A stretch of 64,000 nt of DNA from Pegoplata infirma (lineage: Eukaryota; Arthropoda; Insecta; Diptera; Anthomyiidae). The position numbers were made by a program, and so were the translations under genes. Under the pieces are notes generated by a model, which did no database searches, was not told where the DNA came from, and saw only the letters and a program-made list of their open reading frames with translations. Position 1 is the stretch's first letter; the number at the start of each line of letters is the position of its first letter. The DNA is taken from positions 128,176,694-128,240,693 of the forward strand of contig OY992537.1 of NCBI GenBank assembly GCA_963921195.1, given 5' to 3'. Positions 21,720 through 32,238 of this stretch are shown here, piece by piece.

Positions 21720-24280
21720 TGTTTATATCAAAACTTTTTTACTCGGGTAATTACAAAAGATTTTGGATTTGGTTTTGTTAAAAAAAATTGTGGTTTAATA
21801 AAACCCCAATTTTTCCCAAAAATAAATTTCTAACGATTTATCGTTTAAACAAAATTTTATTTTACAAACAGTTCAAAGTTCATACAAAATTATTATTTTT
21901 ACATATTTTGCGAATAATATCTGCAGTTTTTTTTCTTCCCAGGATTTACCATTTTAATTCATAAAAAGTAACTAATAATAACATAAAAAAATTAGCCGAA
22001 ATTACAATTCCTACATTGAAAACAATTTAAATCCCTAATAATCGCACAAAATCCTACCAAGGGATTTATGCCTATGAAAACTTTGCACGAAAAAACAACC
22101 GAAATGTAGATCACACACAAAAGGTTGACAAATGTATTAATTCCGAAATAAAAAAATATTAAAAAAAATTTATGTAAAGAAGTAAACAACATTTTTAATC
22201 TTTACCTAAACAAATATGGTGGAACCAGAAAATAAACATCATGTTGTGATATGAAAAAAAAAAATAATTAAAATCTGTCTGTATGAAATTAAAATGTATG
22301 AATGGATTATTTTTTTTCAACCCTCATGATGATCACAAATGACTGTTATTTATTTTTTAATATCAAATATGGACGAAATTTTAGAAAACAATAGATCAAA
22401 AAATAAAATATCACAACCGAATAGAGATGTTGATTTTTTTTTTCAAAATTGTTACCTAATAATGAAGACCAACAGAGAAATATGCGAAACTGGTTCTAAG
22501 AGGGATACCATTTTTTAAATGAATAGTTTTTATTTAAGTATTTGGCACAGGAAATAATTGAAGGACAATTTTATATTTGTATGTGTGAAATTTTGTTACA
22601 AATAAATTAAAGATTTACAAGATCATTGAAGTGTAAGTATGTATTTAAATGGGAATTTATAAAATATTCGTTACAATTTTAAGGGCATGTGAATGTCGGT
22701 TATCGGTTATATCTAAAGCCATTTGTCTGTCTACAAATTGCACAGAGATCAAACCAAGAATTTAATATCCGTCTTTAAGGTCGTTTGTCACGATTATACT
22801 GACAATCAGTCTACGCCACTAACCAGTTCTTTAGGATTAATATTATTATTTGTCTGTAAATTAATAATAAAAAAGCTTTCTCTAGTGTCCGTCCTTAAAT
22901 AAATTACTTTCTAAAAATGAAAGTAGAATTCTTAAGAAAATTTTAGTTGTAATCCTAAGTTGCCTACTTGTATTACAATAGGCCAAAGTCAATGACCTTA
23001 AAGTTGTCTGCCAAAAAAGAAACACATGTAATGTCAATGAGTTTAATGAATTGCAGATTAAATTTTACAAAACGAAAAACACAAAAGCAATTTCTAATAA
23101 TATCCTAGCAAAATTTGAGATTACAAAATGCCAGTTATGGCAATAATTTTACAGCAAAGTCATTTTTATATCTTCTTTCGCTATCTGGTCTATGTGAGGA
23201 GTATTTGACTCGGGCACCTCTAATCATATGTCCAAGACTCAATAAATTTGTATTTAAAATTGCCCTAATATATGAAGTTCTCGTTTAGACGCGTTTCAAA
23301 ACAATAGTCAATCTTAGCCATTTTGTTTGGATACAAATAAAGGCATCTGTGTGTATCCCTTGGAAACCTGCAAGTTTGACCTTCGACCTTATGCCACTGG
23401 GAAGACAACCCAAGATGAGAGACTAATGTTTTGTTTTATTATCGTTGGCCTTAATTCTAGCTCATTTTTTCCACCTTTTCTTTACGAATTTTCAAAAAAA
23501 TGTGAAGAAGTGTAAATAATTGGTTGCGTATTTGGTTACTTAAACTATTCATAAATTTTTTTGACAATTACTATAGAAGAACATTTCACAAAAAAAAAAA
23601 AAAATTGTCCCTCTAATCTTTTAAAACAAGAAATATGACAGTAAATACTCCATTAAAAATTCATAAAAATGAAATTTTAATAAAAAAATATCAAATTACC
23701 ACATTTATATCCTGCCTAAATAAACCTCAAAACAATTACTCAGCGCCATTGTCATAAATTTGTTCAGACCAACAAAACAAACAATCATCATCAGCATTTA
23801 TGTCATCAACTAAATAATGAATATTTTTTAATGCAATTTTGTTGTTGATATTTTTTCTTTATTTAATTTTTAAGTAAATATGGAATCATAATAGAATTTG
23901 GTGATAAAAAAATTATATTAGAGGAATTCACTATACAAAACTTTTGCTAACTAAAATTGGGAAATATGTATAAGGAACTGTTACATTGTACGACACCAGT
24001 TTGCACCCATGGTCGGGACCAAAAAGTTCTGAAAGTAGTGCTAAAAAAAGATACCCATGTCCCCAGTTTTCCTAAATAAATTGGTTTTCGCGATTTATAA
24101 GCAAATCAATGTTTTATATATCTGAGTTTTAATTACTTGGGGAAGTAAGGAATCGCGATGACTTAAATTCAGCTGAAATACTTGCAAGTAGTATTAGAAA
24201 AAATGTATGAAACATAAGGAAAATCGGTCCACGGGTTTCAAAGTTATGAAGAAATTTCTCAAGTTTGAATATTTTTTTTC
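21720..24280. other. No gene or clear repeat recognised
   Basis: AT-rich sequence of more varied composition than its surroundings. Short frames at 21992-22192 (minus) and 23327-23515 (plus) show no recognisable domain. It may be older unique or intronic DNA. I see no splice-supported coding unit. Confidence 0.4.
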
Positions 24281-24284
24281 ATGT

Positions 24285-24440
24285 TTTCATCAAGGTTGGT
24301 TACCGAAACGAATAACGGTAAGGGTAACGGTATCTAATTTTTATTTATTTCGGTAAAGGTATCGGTAAGGGTTTTCAAATCGTATCGGTAACGGTATGTA
24401 CCGGTACCGAAACAACCATACCAGTACGTGCCGGTATTAT
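24285..24440. repeat. CGGTAACGGTA-rich block, possible hAT end
   Basis: About ten copies of GGTAACGGTA, GGTAAGGGT or GGTACCG, starting at 'aaggttggttaccgaaacg'. The density of one short motif resembles the subterminal repeats seen at the ends of the hAT-type elements here. No partner end or TSD was found. Confidence 0.4.
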
Positions 24441-24590
24441 TAATTTAGTTAAAAATTTGAAAAAATATATTATTTTTAGCTTTCAGTACTATGCTGAAAT
24501 ATTTTATAGACCCAAAAAAATAGTACAGATTTGATTTGAACATTATTTTTGTCATTTATTTTATGATAATTTGCAAATTATGAATTAAAA

Positions 24591-25080
24591 TAAATAAGGT
24601 TTTTGTTTATCTAGACGTGCTTATTAATATCAAATAATTATTAGGTGTAACACTTTCCCGGTCAAATTTTTTTTCGAAATTTATATGTGCAAATAAATTT
24701 TAGAAATAAAATATAACCCAATTTTCTCTTAATCGCATATATTCGTGCAAAAAACGTCTCTAATAAATATATCTTAATATTTTTTATTTAACCCATTCAT
24801 GACCAATTAAAAAAAAAAATATGTACAAAATTTAAGTCCAGTTGTAATACTTAAAAAAATAATATAATTGATATTTTTTGACACATTTGCTTATTTAAAA
24901 TATTAGATGCGTTTTTTTTTGCACGAATATATGCGATTAAGACAAAATTTGTTTATATTTTATTTTAAAAACTAATTTGCACATACAAATTCCGAAAAAA
25001 AATTTGACCGGGAAAGTGTGACCCGTAATAATTATTTGATATTAATAAGCACGTCTAGATAAACAAAAACCTTATTTATT
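24591..25080. repeat. Foldback repeat with about 190-bp arms
   Basis: The arm 24591-24780 ('taaataaggtttttgtttat', 'ctagacgtgcttattaatat', 'gcatatattcgtgcaaaaaa') is mirrored at about 24895-25080. The loop is about 100 bp. It overlaps the piggyBac-like element 24792-25171 in a way simple nesting does not explain. Confidence 0.7.
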
Positions 25081-25171
25081 TTATTTTTTTTAAGTATTAC
25101 AACTAGCTTTAAATAATTTCCGCAAAAACTTTTTCAAAAATCTTTGCCAAAATATTTTGATCATGCATGGG
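24792..25171. mobile_element. Candidate piggyBac-like MITE, TTAA flanks
   Basis: TTAA (24788-24791) followed by CCCATTCATGACC, and GATCATGCATGGG followed by TTAA (25172-25175). An inner pair, 'agttgtaatacttaaaaaa' and 'tttttttaagtattacaact', is also inverted. TTAA sites with CCC ends are the piggyBac hallmark. The right arm of the foldback 24591-25080 lies inside, but the left arm lies outside. Confidence 0.5.
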
Positions 25172-25299
25172 TTAAATTAATTGTGGCCAAATATATAAAT
25201 TAAACGTGTTTCCTGCACAAAGATATGCTTTTTGTGGTTATAAAATGTTTTTTTAATGATGTTGAAATAAATTTTATAAAAAATTAAGACAGTGCAGTT

Positions 25300-26002
25300 A
25301 AGGGTTAATTTGTGACTAAAATCTCAAGCGGTGGTCAACACCTTTTTAACGATGTATTAGAAGTGAAAATCGGACAAAAAATACCAAAGTTATTTAAGTT
25401 TTCAGTAAATTCGAATTGAAAAACATCAAAAAACTGACATAAACATCTCGTTATCTCGAGTTTGTGGTAAGATTTTTAAAATGTTTTAATGCAGAATCAA
25501 AGAATTCCTAAATATCTATTATATTTGGTCATTCATTGGACAAAAAAAAATTTACTGAATTTTTTATTCAGAAAAATACCATTTTTGGACCATTTTTTGA
25601 CGCGGTTTAGCTCACGGGAGATTATCGCTAGAGCCCAAATATTTTGGGAATCTTCATAGAACATGTCAAAGTTAATTTTGAGGGGGGTACATCATCAACT
25701 TTTTTTTTGAGTCACTCTAAAGTACTTATATTAACTCTACTTTCTTTATTAGGACATTCTCCCATTAAATACTCATAAAGTTTCTTGCTTTCAAAAAATT
25801 TGGAAATTTTCAGGAATGAATTGACGTTCGTTTCGAGGGGTTTCTAATTCCCCCATCATTAGAATTCTTTAGAAAATTAGGTGTTAGCGTGCAAATATCA
25901 AATATTCATATTCTGAATTATCTCAACTAATTGATAGTGAGAAAGCAAATATGATTTTCGAAGTTTTGGTTTGTTCAACAAAAGTTAGAAAATATTTAAC
26001 AG
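25300..26002. other. AT-rich, no gene recognised
   Basis: The phrase GCAGTTAAGGGTTAA occurs at about 25297 and again at about 26322 in the same orientation. It resembles one end of a piggyBac-like MITE, but a matching opposite end was not found. No coding signal. Confidence 0.35.
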
Positions 26003-26010
26003 GTGCACAT

Positions 26011-26621
26011 TAGGGTTATGACTCATTTTTGACAAAATTTTTACCTGTCACCACGTGATAGATAATACAAAATTAATATTAAAAATCGTATTTGCTGGTC
26101 ATTTTGGCAAAAAACCTTCCGCACCAAACAAAATTTCTAAAAAGTCACAGATATTTTTTGTTTTAAGTCTTATTTTTAAAAAATAAGGTAATTTTAAACC
26201 TTCCAATGAATGAATTATATAAAAAAAGATCTTGTGAACACTTACGAATAAAAAAAAGCCGCCCGGACTTTAACTTTTGGAGCTACATGCTGCCAAAGTT
26301 GACGTTATAAATAGTTAACGTTATGCAGTTAAGGGTTAAACCGCCAAATTTGAATCTTAAAGGAATCAAAAAAGTCCCTCCAAAAAGCATTCGTCATTCT
26401 TACCGTAAAAAGCTTTTCCTATGCATCGTTTGGGTATAATATTTTCTTATTTTCAATTAAACTAAGAAAATATAGACCAAATTTCATCTCGTTTGGTGCG
26501 GGAACTTTTTTGACGGAAGCGAAAAAGTAAAAATGCAATTCTTAATATTTTTTTATTGCCTTTTTGGCTAAGGCATGTACATTTTGATATTTGCAAAAAA
26601 ATCCAAAAAGTCATAACCCTA
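26011..26621. mobile_element. 611-bp hAT-type MITE, perfect TSD
   Basis: TAGGGTTATGACT (26011) and AGTCATAACCCTA (ending 26621) are exact inverted ends. GTGCACAT flanks both (26003-26010 and 26622-26629). An inner inverted pair carries 'ttccgcaccaaacaaaattt' and its mirror near 26480. No transposase frame. Confidence 0.9.
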
Positions 26622-26689
26622 GTGCACATGCATATGTTGAAGCATTGCCGCAAAAATGCTATCAGACGTTGGCGATTTGTAAGGCTCGA

Positions 26690-26890
26690 ACTCGACTGCC
26701 TAGTTATCAGCTCATCAGATTACAGATTGTCGGGAATAATCGTTGTTAAATGTGTTCCAAGAAGAACATCCAATGTTTCCGTTGCAATCTCTGTCCATGT
26801 ATCATCAATTCCCTGTGATTTTTTCCAATAAAATTCTCCTGACTGCTCAGTAGTGTGTTCTAATCTTTTTCGACTTCCGAATAAGTTGTT
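26690..26890 (-). pseudogene. LINE ORF2 fragment (linker between endonuclease and RT)
   Basis: On the minus strand this encodes a peptide containing DDTWTE..TETLDVLLGTH. It matches the segment DDNWIDRAEETLDVLLKTH in the longer LINE copy at 56190-56250. In R1/LOA/I-type elements this lies between the endonuclease and the reverse transcriptase. Before and after it the frame decays, and no flanking domains remain. It lies between a hAT MITE and an AACAAA-type MITE. It is a broken relic with no expected function. Confidence 0.6.
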
Positions 26891-26970
26891 GAAAAACAGA
26901 AAAAAACGAATTGTTATATTGACCCTCATATTTGTGAATACAATAAATTTTAGCACTGAAAGTGCTCCTA

Positions 26971-27312
26971 TACAGAAATCAACAAATATCAACAAACGTT
27001 TGTAAATTTTAAATGTTCAACAAAGAAATTCAACAAACACAAACCCAATTAGTTGATCTGACCAAATCACAAAATCTTAATTTTTTTCAACAAAGAAATT
27101 CAACAAGCACAATTTGTTGATTTGACAATTGAATTTTTTTTTTTCAACAAAGAAATTTGACAAACACAAACATTATTTGTTGACATGATAAAATAATTTT
27201 AAAATTAAATTATCGAAGTTTTGTTGAATGGACTGCCGTTTTTACTAAATGTTTGGTTGATTTACAATTGATGTTTGTTGATTTTAATTTGACAATTTTT
27301 TTTTTTTTGTGT
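26971..27312. mobile_element. ATCAACAAA-type MITE, complete copy
   Basis: Starts CAGAAATCAACAAATATC and ends GTTGATTTTAATTTGAC..TTTGTG beside TA. The interior repeats 'caacaaagaaattcaacaa' three times in one half and 'tgtttgttgattt' in the other. It is the same family as the split copy 48016-53193. TA flanks suggest Tc1/mariner type; the exact left end is uncertain by about 2 bp. Confidence 0.6.
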
Positions 27313-28153
27313 ATTAGACCCAATTTGCACCATTGTTGACTTTTCTTCCTACCTTAAAGAAGTCTTGGACACTTTACCTTGTCTGCTATAATTTATTTGG
27401 CCACCAAGGTGATTGAATTCTCTTACCCTTTAAAAGAACTAACAAGGAGAGACTCCCCGGTGTCACTAGTGTATTTAAAAAAACAGGCCATTTTCAAAAA
27501 CCGTTTTTCGGTTTATTCGAAAAAGCTTATTTTTGAAAAACCGGTTTCGGTTATAATGAAAAAAACCGGTTAAAGCGGGTTTTTCTGTTTTTATTCTTCT
27601 GGTCAAAAATAAATTAAACTTATTTATATTTGTTTTTTCTGTAAGGACAGATAGATCACGGGCTCTAATTATATTCAATTAAAATTTCAAATAAAATTAC
27701 TGACAAAATATGTCGCCATTAGGCACGTCTCCGAAACAGAAAATGCAAATTCCTTCATTTGTGTTTGCAATTCCAGATTATGTTGGTAACCCTTGCAAAA
27801 TAATGTAAGAGACAAAAAAGTTAAAAGAAAGTATGAAGTGAGGTTAAGATTGCTAGAAATAGAATTGTAGTGTTAGGTTAGGTTAGGGGTGGCGGAGCTC
27901 AAAATTTTGAACTCCTCGCATAGACCGACTGGTCCATAGCAATACCACATGTTCCTTCAGCGACGAGGATAAAACACGTTAGTCCATGTTGCAAACAATT
28001 TAACGCGCATAAGGTCCATAACTGCGATTTCTTCCAGATTCTCGAGTTCTGCTTTGCCTAAAATTTGTTTGCAATGCCTGGCCAATGCACAGAATATGTT
28101 CAACTGTTTCATCTGTATTAGGTTCATCACATCTTCTACAATTGGAATCAGAG

Positions 28154-28246
28154 AATCCCGCTCCCACTCCCGTCGATTGTTTGGAGCCGTCTGTGAAAAT
28201 ATTTACAGCGTCATTTGGAACGCAACGCCAGTTCGACCAAAATTCT
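28154..28246 (-). repeat. 93-bp displaced duplication inside LINE copy 1
   Basis: This stretch is identical to 28808-28900, 654 bp away and in the same orientation. The second site is the expected place, the start of RNase H with TDGSKQSTG. Here it sits between the '..GHCLIAFHAR' coding segment and the CRRC Cys/His tail, replacing normal coding sequence. It creates a fused frame (28000-28260, minus) that looks like RNase H joined to the tail. Confidence 0.9.
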
Positions 28247-28362
28247 TGCGTGGAAAGCAATTAGGCAGTGTCCCGTGACCACTCCCGTGTTAAGAGAAAG
28301 TAGGTAGCGAGTTCTTTTGAGGTCGTAACGCGGCCAGATTATTCTGGTAATTTTGCTTGTAC

Positions 28363-28912
28363 TTAACTTTCTCCATTTCCTGTTGGCCATGGAAATACCT
28401 TGACAATCACTTCTCGATCTGTAGTACTGCATTGGGGGGGGGGGGGGGGGGGGGGGGGTTCTATATGAACAAAGTCCCTTATTCCATCTGCACCCAGTTT
28501 TGCAACCTCATCAGCCTTCTCGTTCCCGTCTACTCCCTTATGTTCTGGAACCCATATTAGAGAGACGAAGTTTTTGCTGGATAGTTTTTGAAGATTCTCG
28601 TAGCACTCAAAGACGACTTTTGATTTAATACAAAAGCCTCCTAGAGCTTTTAGTGCAGCTTGGCTGTCGACGTAAAAAAATATTATTCTCTCCGATTCTC
28701 CAAGAAACTGTAAGGCTGCCTTATTAATAGCAACTATTTCAGCCTGGAATATGCTACAGCTCAAAGGTAGATTAAAAGATTTTTGTATGTCACAGACGTC
28801 CGCAGTAAATCCCGCTCCCACTCCCGTCGATTGTTTGGAGCCGTCTGTGAAAATATTTACAGCGTCATTTGGAACGCAACGCCAGTTCGACCAAAATTCT
28901 CGAGTCGGAAAT
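28363..28912 (-). pseudogene. LINE RNase H domain, mostly open
   Basis: On the minus strand the frame reads FTDGSK (first catalytic Asp), FQAEIVAI (Glu), FYVDSQAALKAL (Asp) and NEKADEVAKLGADG (last Asp). All four acidic residues of the RNase H active site are therefore present, with WVPEHKG before the last one. RNase H in such LINEs removes RNA during target-primed reverse transcription. After HIEPP the frame runs into a 25-nt poly-C tract that encodes a proline run and shifts the frame. The true continuation (QYYRSRSDCQG.., NRKWRKLS) is in another frame at 28290-28430. It is part of a dead copy. Confidence 0.8.
28434..28458 (-). repeat. 25-nt poly-G/poly-C tract in LINE coding sequence
   Basis: An uninterrupted run of 25 G on the plus strand (C on the coding strand) between the RNase H end and the downstream tail. 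Its length puts the tail out of frame. Sequencing or assembly length error is possible here. Confidence 0.9.
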
Positions 28913-29340
28913 TCAACTTTAAATTTGCGAGTAGTTTGGGCACCATGTAGTCAGTTGACTCTGTGAGTCTGAGGCATGCCTTATATGCCTCACCCTTAGC
29001 AAAGACGTCAATTGGCAGCAGATGCAATATTGTGTCGATGGATGCAGCTGATGTTGTTCTTAGGGCACCAGTGATACTCAGACCCATAAGCCGTTGGGAT
29101 TTTTGGAACTTACTACGAGTCACCTCCCTCACTAGCGCTCTGTGCCAGACCATAACTCCGTAAAGTAAGATAGGTCTTACGATGGAGTATAGATCCAGTG
29201 CGTGATCCTTGGCTCAAGTCCCAATGTCTTGCCGAACATTTTTTTGCATGCATAATATGCATTATTCGCCTTTCTCAATCGTTCATCGGTATTTTGGTTC
29301 CATGATAATTTCTATCTAGAATAATTCCTAAAAATTTCGC
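28857..29340 (-). pseudogene. LINE reverse transcriptase C-terminal part
   Basis: Minus-strand reading gives HAKFLGIILD, then EKANNAYYACKKMFGKTLGLEPRI, then ..VMVWHRAL, SQRLMGLSITGALRTT, and EAYKACLRLTES. This is the thumb and connection region that follows the YADD-containing RT core in the longer copy. A one-base loss near 29195 breaks the frame between IYT and the VRPILLYG region. The segment ALRTTSAASIDTILHLLPI, absent from the copy at 58400, is preserved here. Confidence 0.75.
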
Positions 29341-29839
29341 ATGATTGAAGTGTTGGAAACTGTCAAAATTTATTCTGTAGAAACTATAAATATTCACATA
29401 TATAAAAAACAGTTTTCATCAACAAGACAAACTGACATTTAAAATCCTACTGATGATAACACTAACTAGGGTGTTTGAAACCGGTATGGGAAACACCAGA
29501 AATGTCTATAATTTTTAGAAATTCAATTTTTCTTCTGCATTTTTTCACTTTGAACCTTATAAACTTAATTATATTTTTATAAAAACATTAAACACAAAAT
29601 CGATAAGTGATAGCGAAAATAGTATCATCTGTGTGACACCGTTTAAGGTATCCCATTTAATAAAATTACTGTCGCCCAATTTCGCTGGAAACTTTGACAG
29701 CTAAAATAATTTCGTAGTTTCCTACCGAAACGCCAGAAATAACAATAATTTTTCCATAAGATCTGAAATAAGGCAGTTTTACTATCATTATGACAGGATT
29801 TTTCGATATTTCAACGATAATATTTGGTTTATTGGAAGT

Positions 29840-31240
29840 AGGGTTGCCATTCTTACTGTTTTAAACAGTACATGTACTGTTTTTTATAAAAAGTACTGTT
29901 TTATGCACAGCACCTAAAACAGTACGCAAAAGTACTGTTTTTTAAAGCGTGTACTGTTTTTGTACTGTTTTTTTATACTTATCACCAAAATGTAACATTT
30001 TTCGAAAAATGTTTAATATTTGACAAAATTTTAATTCAATTTTTAAAAATTTAATTTTATACCACACTCAAAAAGAAAAATTATTTAAAAAGTGGAAAAC
30101 TTAACTAAATTCAATAATGATTTAGCTCCATTGCCATGTTTTCCATCTTTTTATCTAAATTTTTCTGAAAAATAAGAAAAAGAAAAAACTAGAAAATGGG
30201 AAAAAATATATTTTATTGCGTACATCTCATTTAAAGTTCCGATTGCGGGCAGACCCCATTAGGTTCGGAACCACCTTAGGCCCAGTCCCATTGGGTCTAT
30301 TAAGGATCGTCATAGATTTTGATTCAACATTGCCCTTTTCGCTCTACCTTGCTTAGTTTTTAGGATACGGGAATTTAAGGGCCCAAAAGGGTCTTTAGAA
30401 TCTTAACGGGATAACTAAAAAACTATTACACAGAGGGATTAAGACGGTCGTGTAAAGAACTACACAAATGTATTTGGCATTTTTTTTTGTTTCGGCAATA
30501 TTTTCTGAGAAATGAGGAACGCTCAAATTTTTAGATTCAAATTGAGGAGTCCATACATTGTAAGAGGACCGGAGATTCTTTAGAGATTTTTAAAATCGAA
30601 AATGAACACTTTTTTGCTCTTTCTGGCTTAATTTTTGAAATTTTTGAAACATTTTTTGAAAAAAAAAATTTCCTTAAATTGCATAAAAATTACTAAACCT
30701 GAAGAAAAAACTTTATCAATTCGAAGAAGATAAATATGATGAACTAATTGATTGCAAAATGTCAAAGAAATTTAAAAAATTTTATTAAATATTACTAAAT
30801 TGTGAAAAAAAAAAACATTTTCCCAAAATTTAGTTAGGCCTTTGTTTGAGTGTAATAATACCGTTTTTGCGTTTGCTTTTTAAAGTCGTGTTTTAATTAA
30901 AACACTGTTTAATGGATTTTTTCATATGTTTTTGATGATTTTAGTTAAGCGAAAGCATAGACTACAAAAGCTTTTCAAGTAAGATATCGCGGCAACTTTT
31001 TTCAACACTGATAAAAAAATAGAATAAATTTGAGACGGTTTACCTAAAATGTTCCACCGTTCTGTTAACAACCTTTTATGCTCGTTTTGGCTGAGATCTG
31101 TTTGAAATCTGGGTAAAAGGGCTAAGTTTTTGTAGTTTGATATAAAATAAGACTTCTAAAAAGTACTGTTTTTATTTGCAATGTACTGTTTTTTGAGACC
31201 AAATGTACTGTTATTCCATATGTCAAATCTGGTAACCCTA
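29840..31240. mobile_element. 1.4-kb non-autonomous hAT-type element, perfect TSD
   Basis: TAGGGTTGCCATTCTTACTG (29840) and AATCTGGTAACCCTA (ending 31240) are inverted ends, and ATTGGAAG flanks both (29832-29839 and 31241-31248). Subterminal 'gtactgttttt' repeats are dense at the left end and present at the right. This family resembles the 5256-11399 element. No transposase frame. Confidence 0.9.
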
Positions 31241-31757
31241 ATTGGAAGTAACAACTAAATTTGAATTCTTTGCAATTGAGAGATAAAATCCTTAGAAAGT
31301 TTATTTAAAAGTTTGTATTGAATTGTTTAAAGAACACAATTAATAATAAATTCCGACATCTGTCCTGGCTGATTTAGCCTATTCCGATTTAAACAACTTC
31401 AAAAAAATGGTTTGCCATCAAATTCTAAGGTGCCAAATTAAAAAAAGAGATATTGATTTCAATATTAAAGGAAGAGACGGACATCCGGACCTCGTTGATA
31501 TATTGATTTTGACATACCATTATGTCCATAAACTGGCTATGGTAGTACCGCGAAGTTATGTAAGTTTTTCTAAAAAACTGTGTATGTCGATATATTTTAA
31601 CCCATTATTTTATAGCTTTTTATAAAAAGCAGTTAACCGACACAAAAAAGCCGGTTTCTCGAATATTCGAAATTCATAACTATTCGAAACCGGTCGAGTT
31701 TCTAAAAATGAAAAAACCGGTTAAACAGTTTTCGGTTTTTAATATTCTAGGTTTCAC

Positions 31758-32226
31758 CCTCCTATCTTCATGAAATTTGGATATGTTGTTCAGAAAAAAA
31801 ATTAATTCGACACGTATTTTTTTTAGCGGCCCAAACTCATTTTTAGGGTGGGTCGATTTGTATGGGGGGAAGTTGACCTTTTTCAGTTTTTTACGATTTA
31901 CGCATATTTATTCAAAATGAGTGTAGGCCATTTGGTATCAGATTAAACGTGATTAAATACCTATCTCGTGATTCTAACAACGTGCCAAAAAAGTAAATAT
32001 TTTTCGACTTTTTAACAAAAATGTCATAAAATTTGGCTCAATATGCCAAAAAGTTGTGCATGTTTGGACACGTTTTTTGCACTCGAAGATAGGCTTTCCA
32101 AAGACCTTTCATTTGGTATGTAACATGACTAGGTTTCTTTGTAGAATATAGGAGATAAACGCAAAAAAAAACCCTCATTTTCAGCCCCTAAATATGAATT
32201 TGGGCCGATAAAAAATACGTGTCCCT
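31758..32226. other. Flank of an older inverted-repeat element
   Basis: The sequence around 27440-27466 plus 31758-31790 ('aacaaggagagactccccgg', 'tgtcac', 'cctcctatcttcatg') is loosely mirrored at 32860-32915 ('agatcggcgggtgacacc', 'agggagaccttccttgt'). This suggests an older element that hosts both the hAT 27467-31749 and LINE copy 2. No gene. Confidence 0.45.
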
Positions 32227-32238
32227 TTATTTTTCCCG

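Larger units (their letters stand above)
27873..29400 (-). mobile_element. 5'-truncated non-LTR retrotransposon (LINE), copy 1
   Basis: Reading on the minus strand: the C-terminal part of the reverse transcriptase, RNase H, a Cys/His tail and the 3' untranslated end, closing at the left with CCTAA repeats (plus strand TTAGGTTAGGTTAGG at 27873). The 3' end matches copies ending at 32830 and 59282. The 5' limit near 29400 is where similarity to the longer copy fades. It is broken by a frameshift near 29195, an expanded poly-C tract and an internal 93-bp duplication. Confidence 0.85.
27467..31749. mobile_element. hAT-type element hosting a LINE and another hAT
   Basis: TAGTGTATTTAAAA (27467) and TTTTAATATTCTA (ending 31749) are imperfect inverted ends. 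The flanking octamers GGTGTCAC (27459-27466) and GGTTTCAC (31750-31757) match at 7 of 8. Clusters of AACCGG/CCGGTTT just inside both ends act as a shared subterminal motif. Nested inside are the minus-strand LINE (27873-29400) and the hAT element 29840-31240. The open frame 31407-31625 is unrecognised. Confidence 0.65.

Noticed and set aside
24285..24440. A complete hAT element defined by CGGTAACGGTA repeats
   Set aside because: Only one end-like block is visible; no inverted partner or TSD was found, so I list it only as a repeat.
28000..28260. A frame that joins an RNase H start to a Cys/His motif, as if a novel fusion protein
   Set aside because: It arises from the 93-bp displaced duplication within a dead LINE copy.
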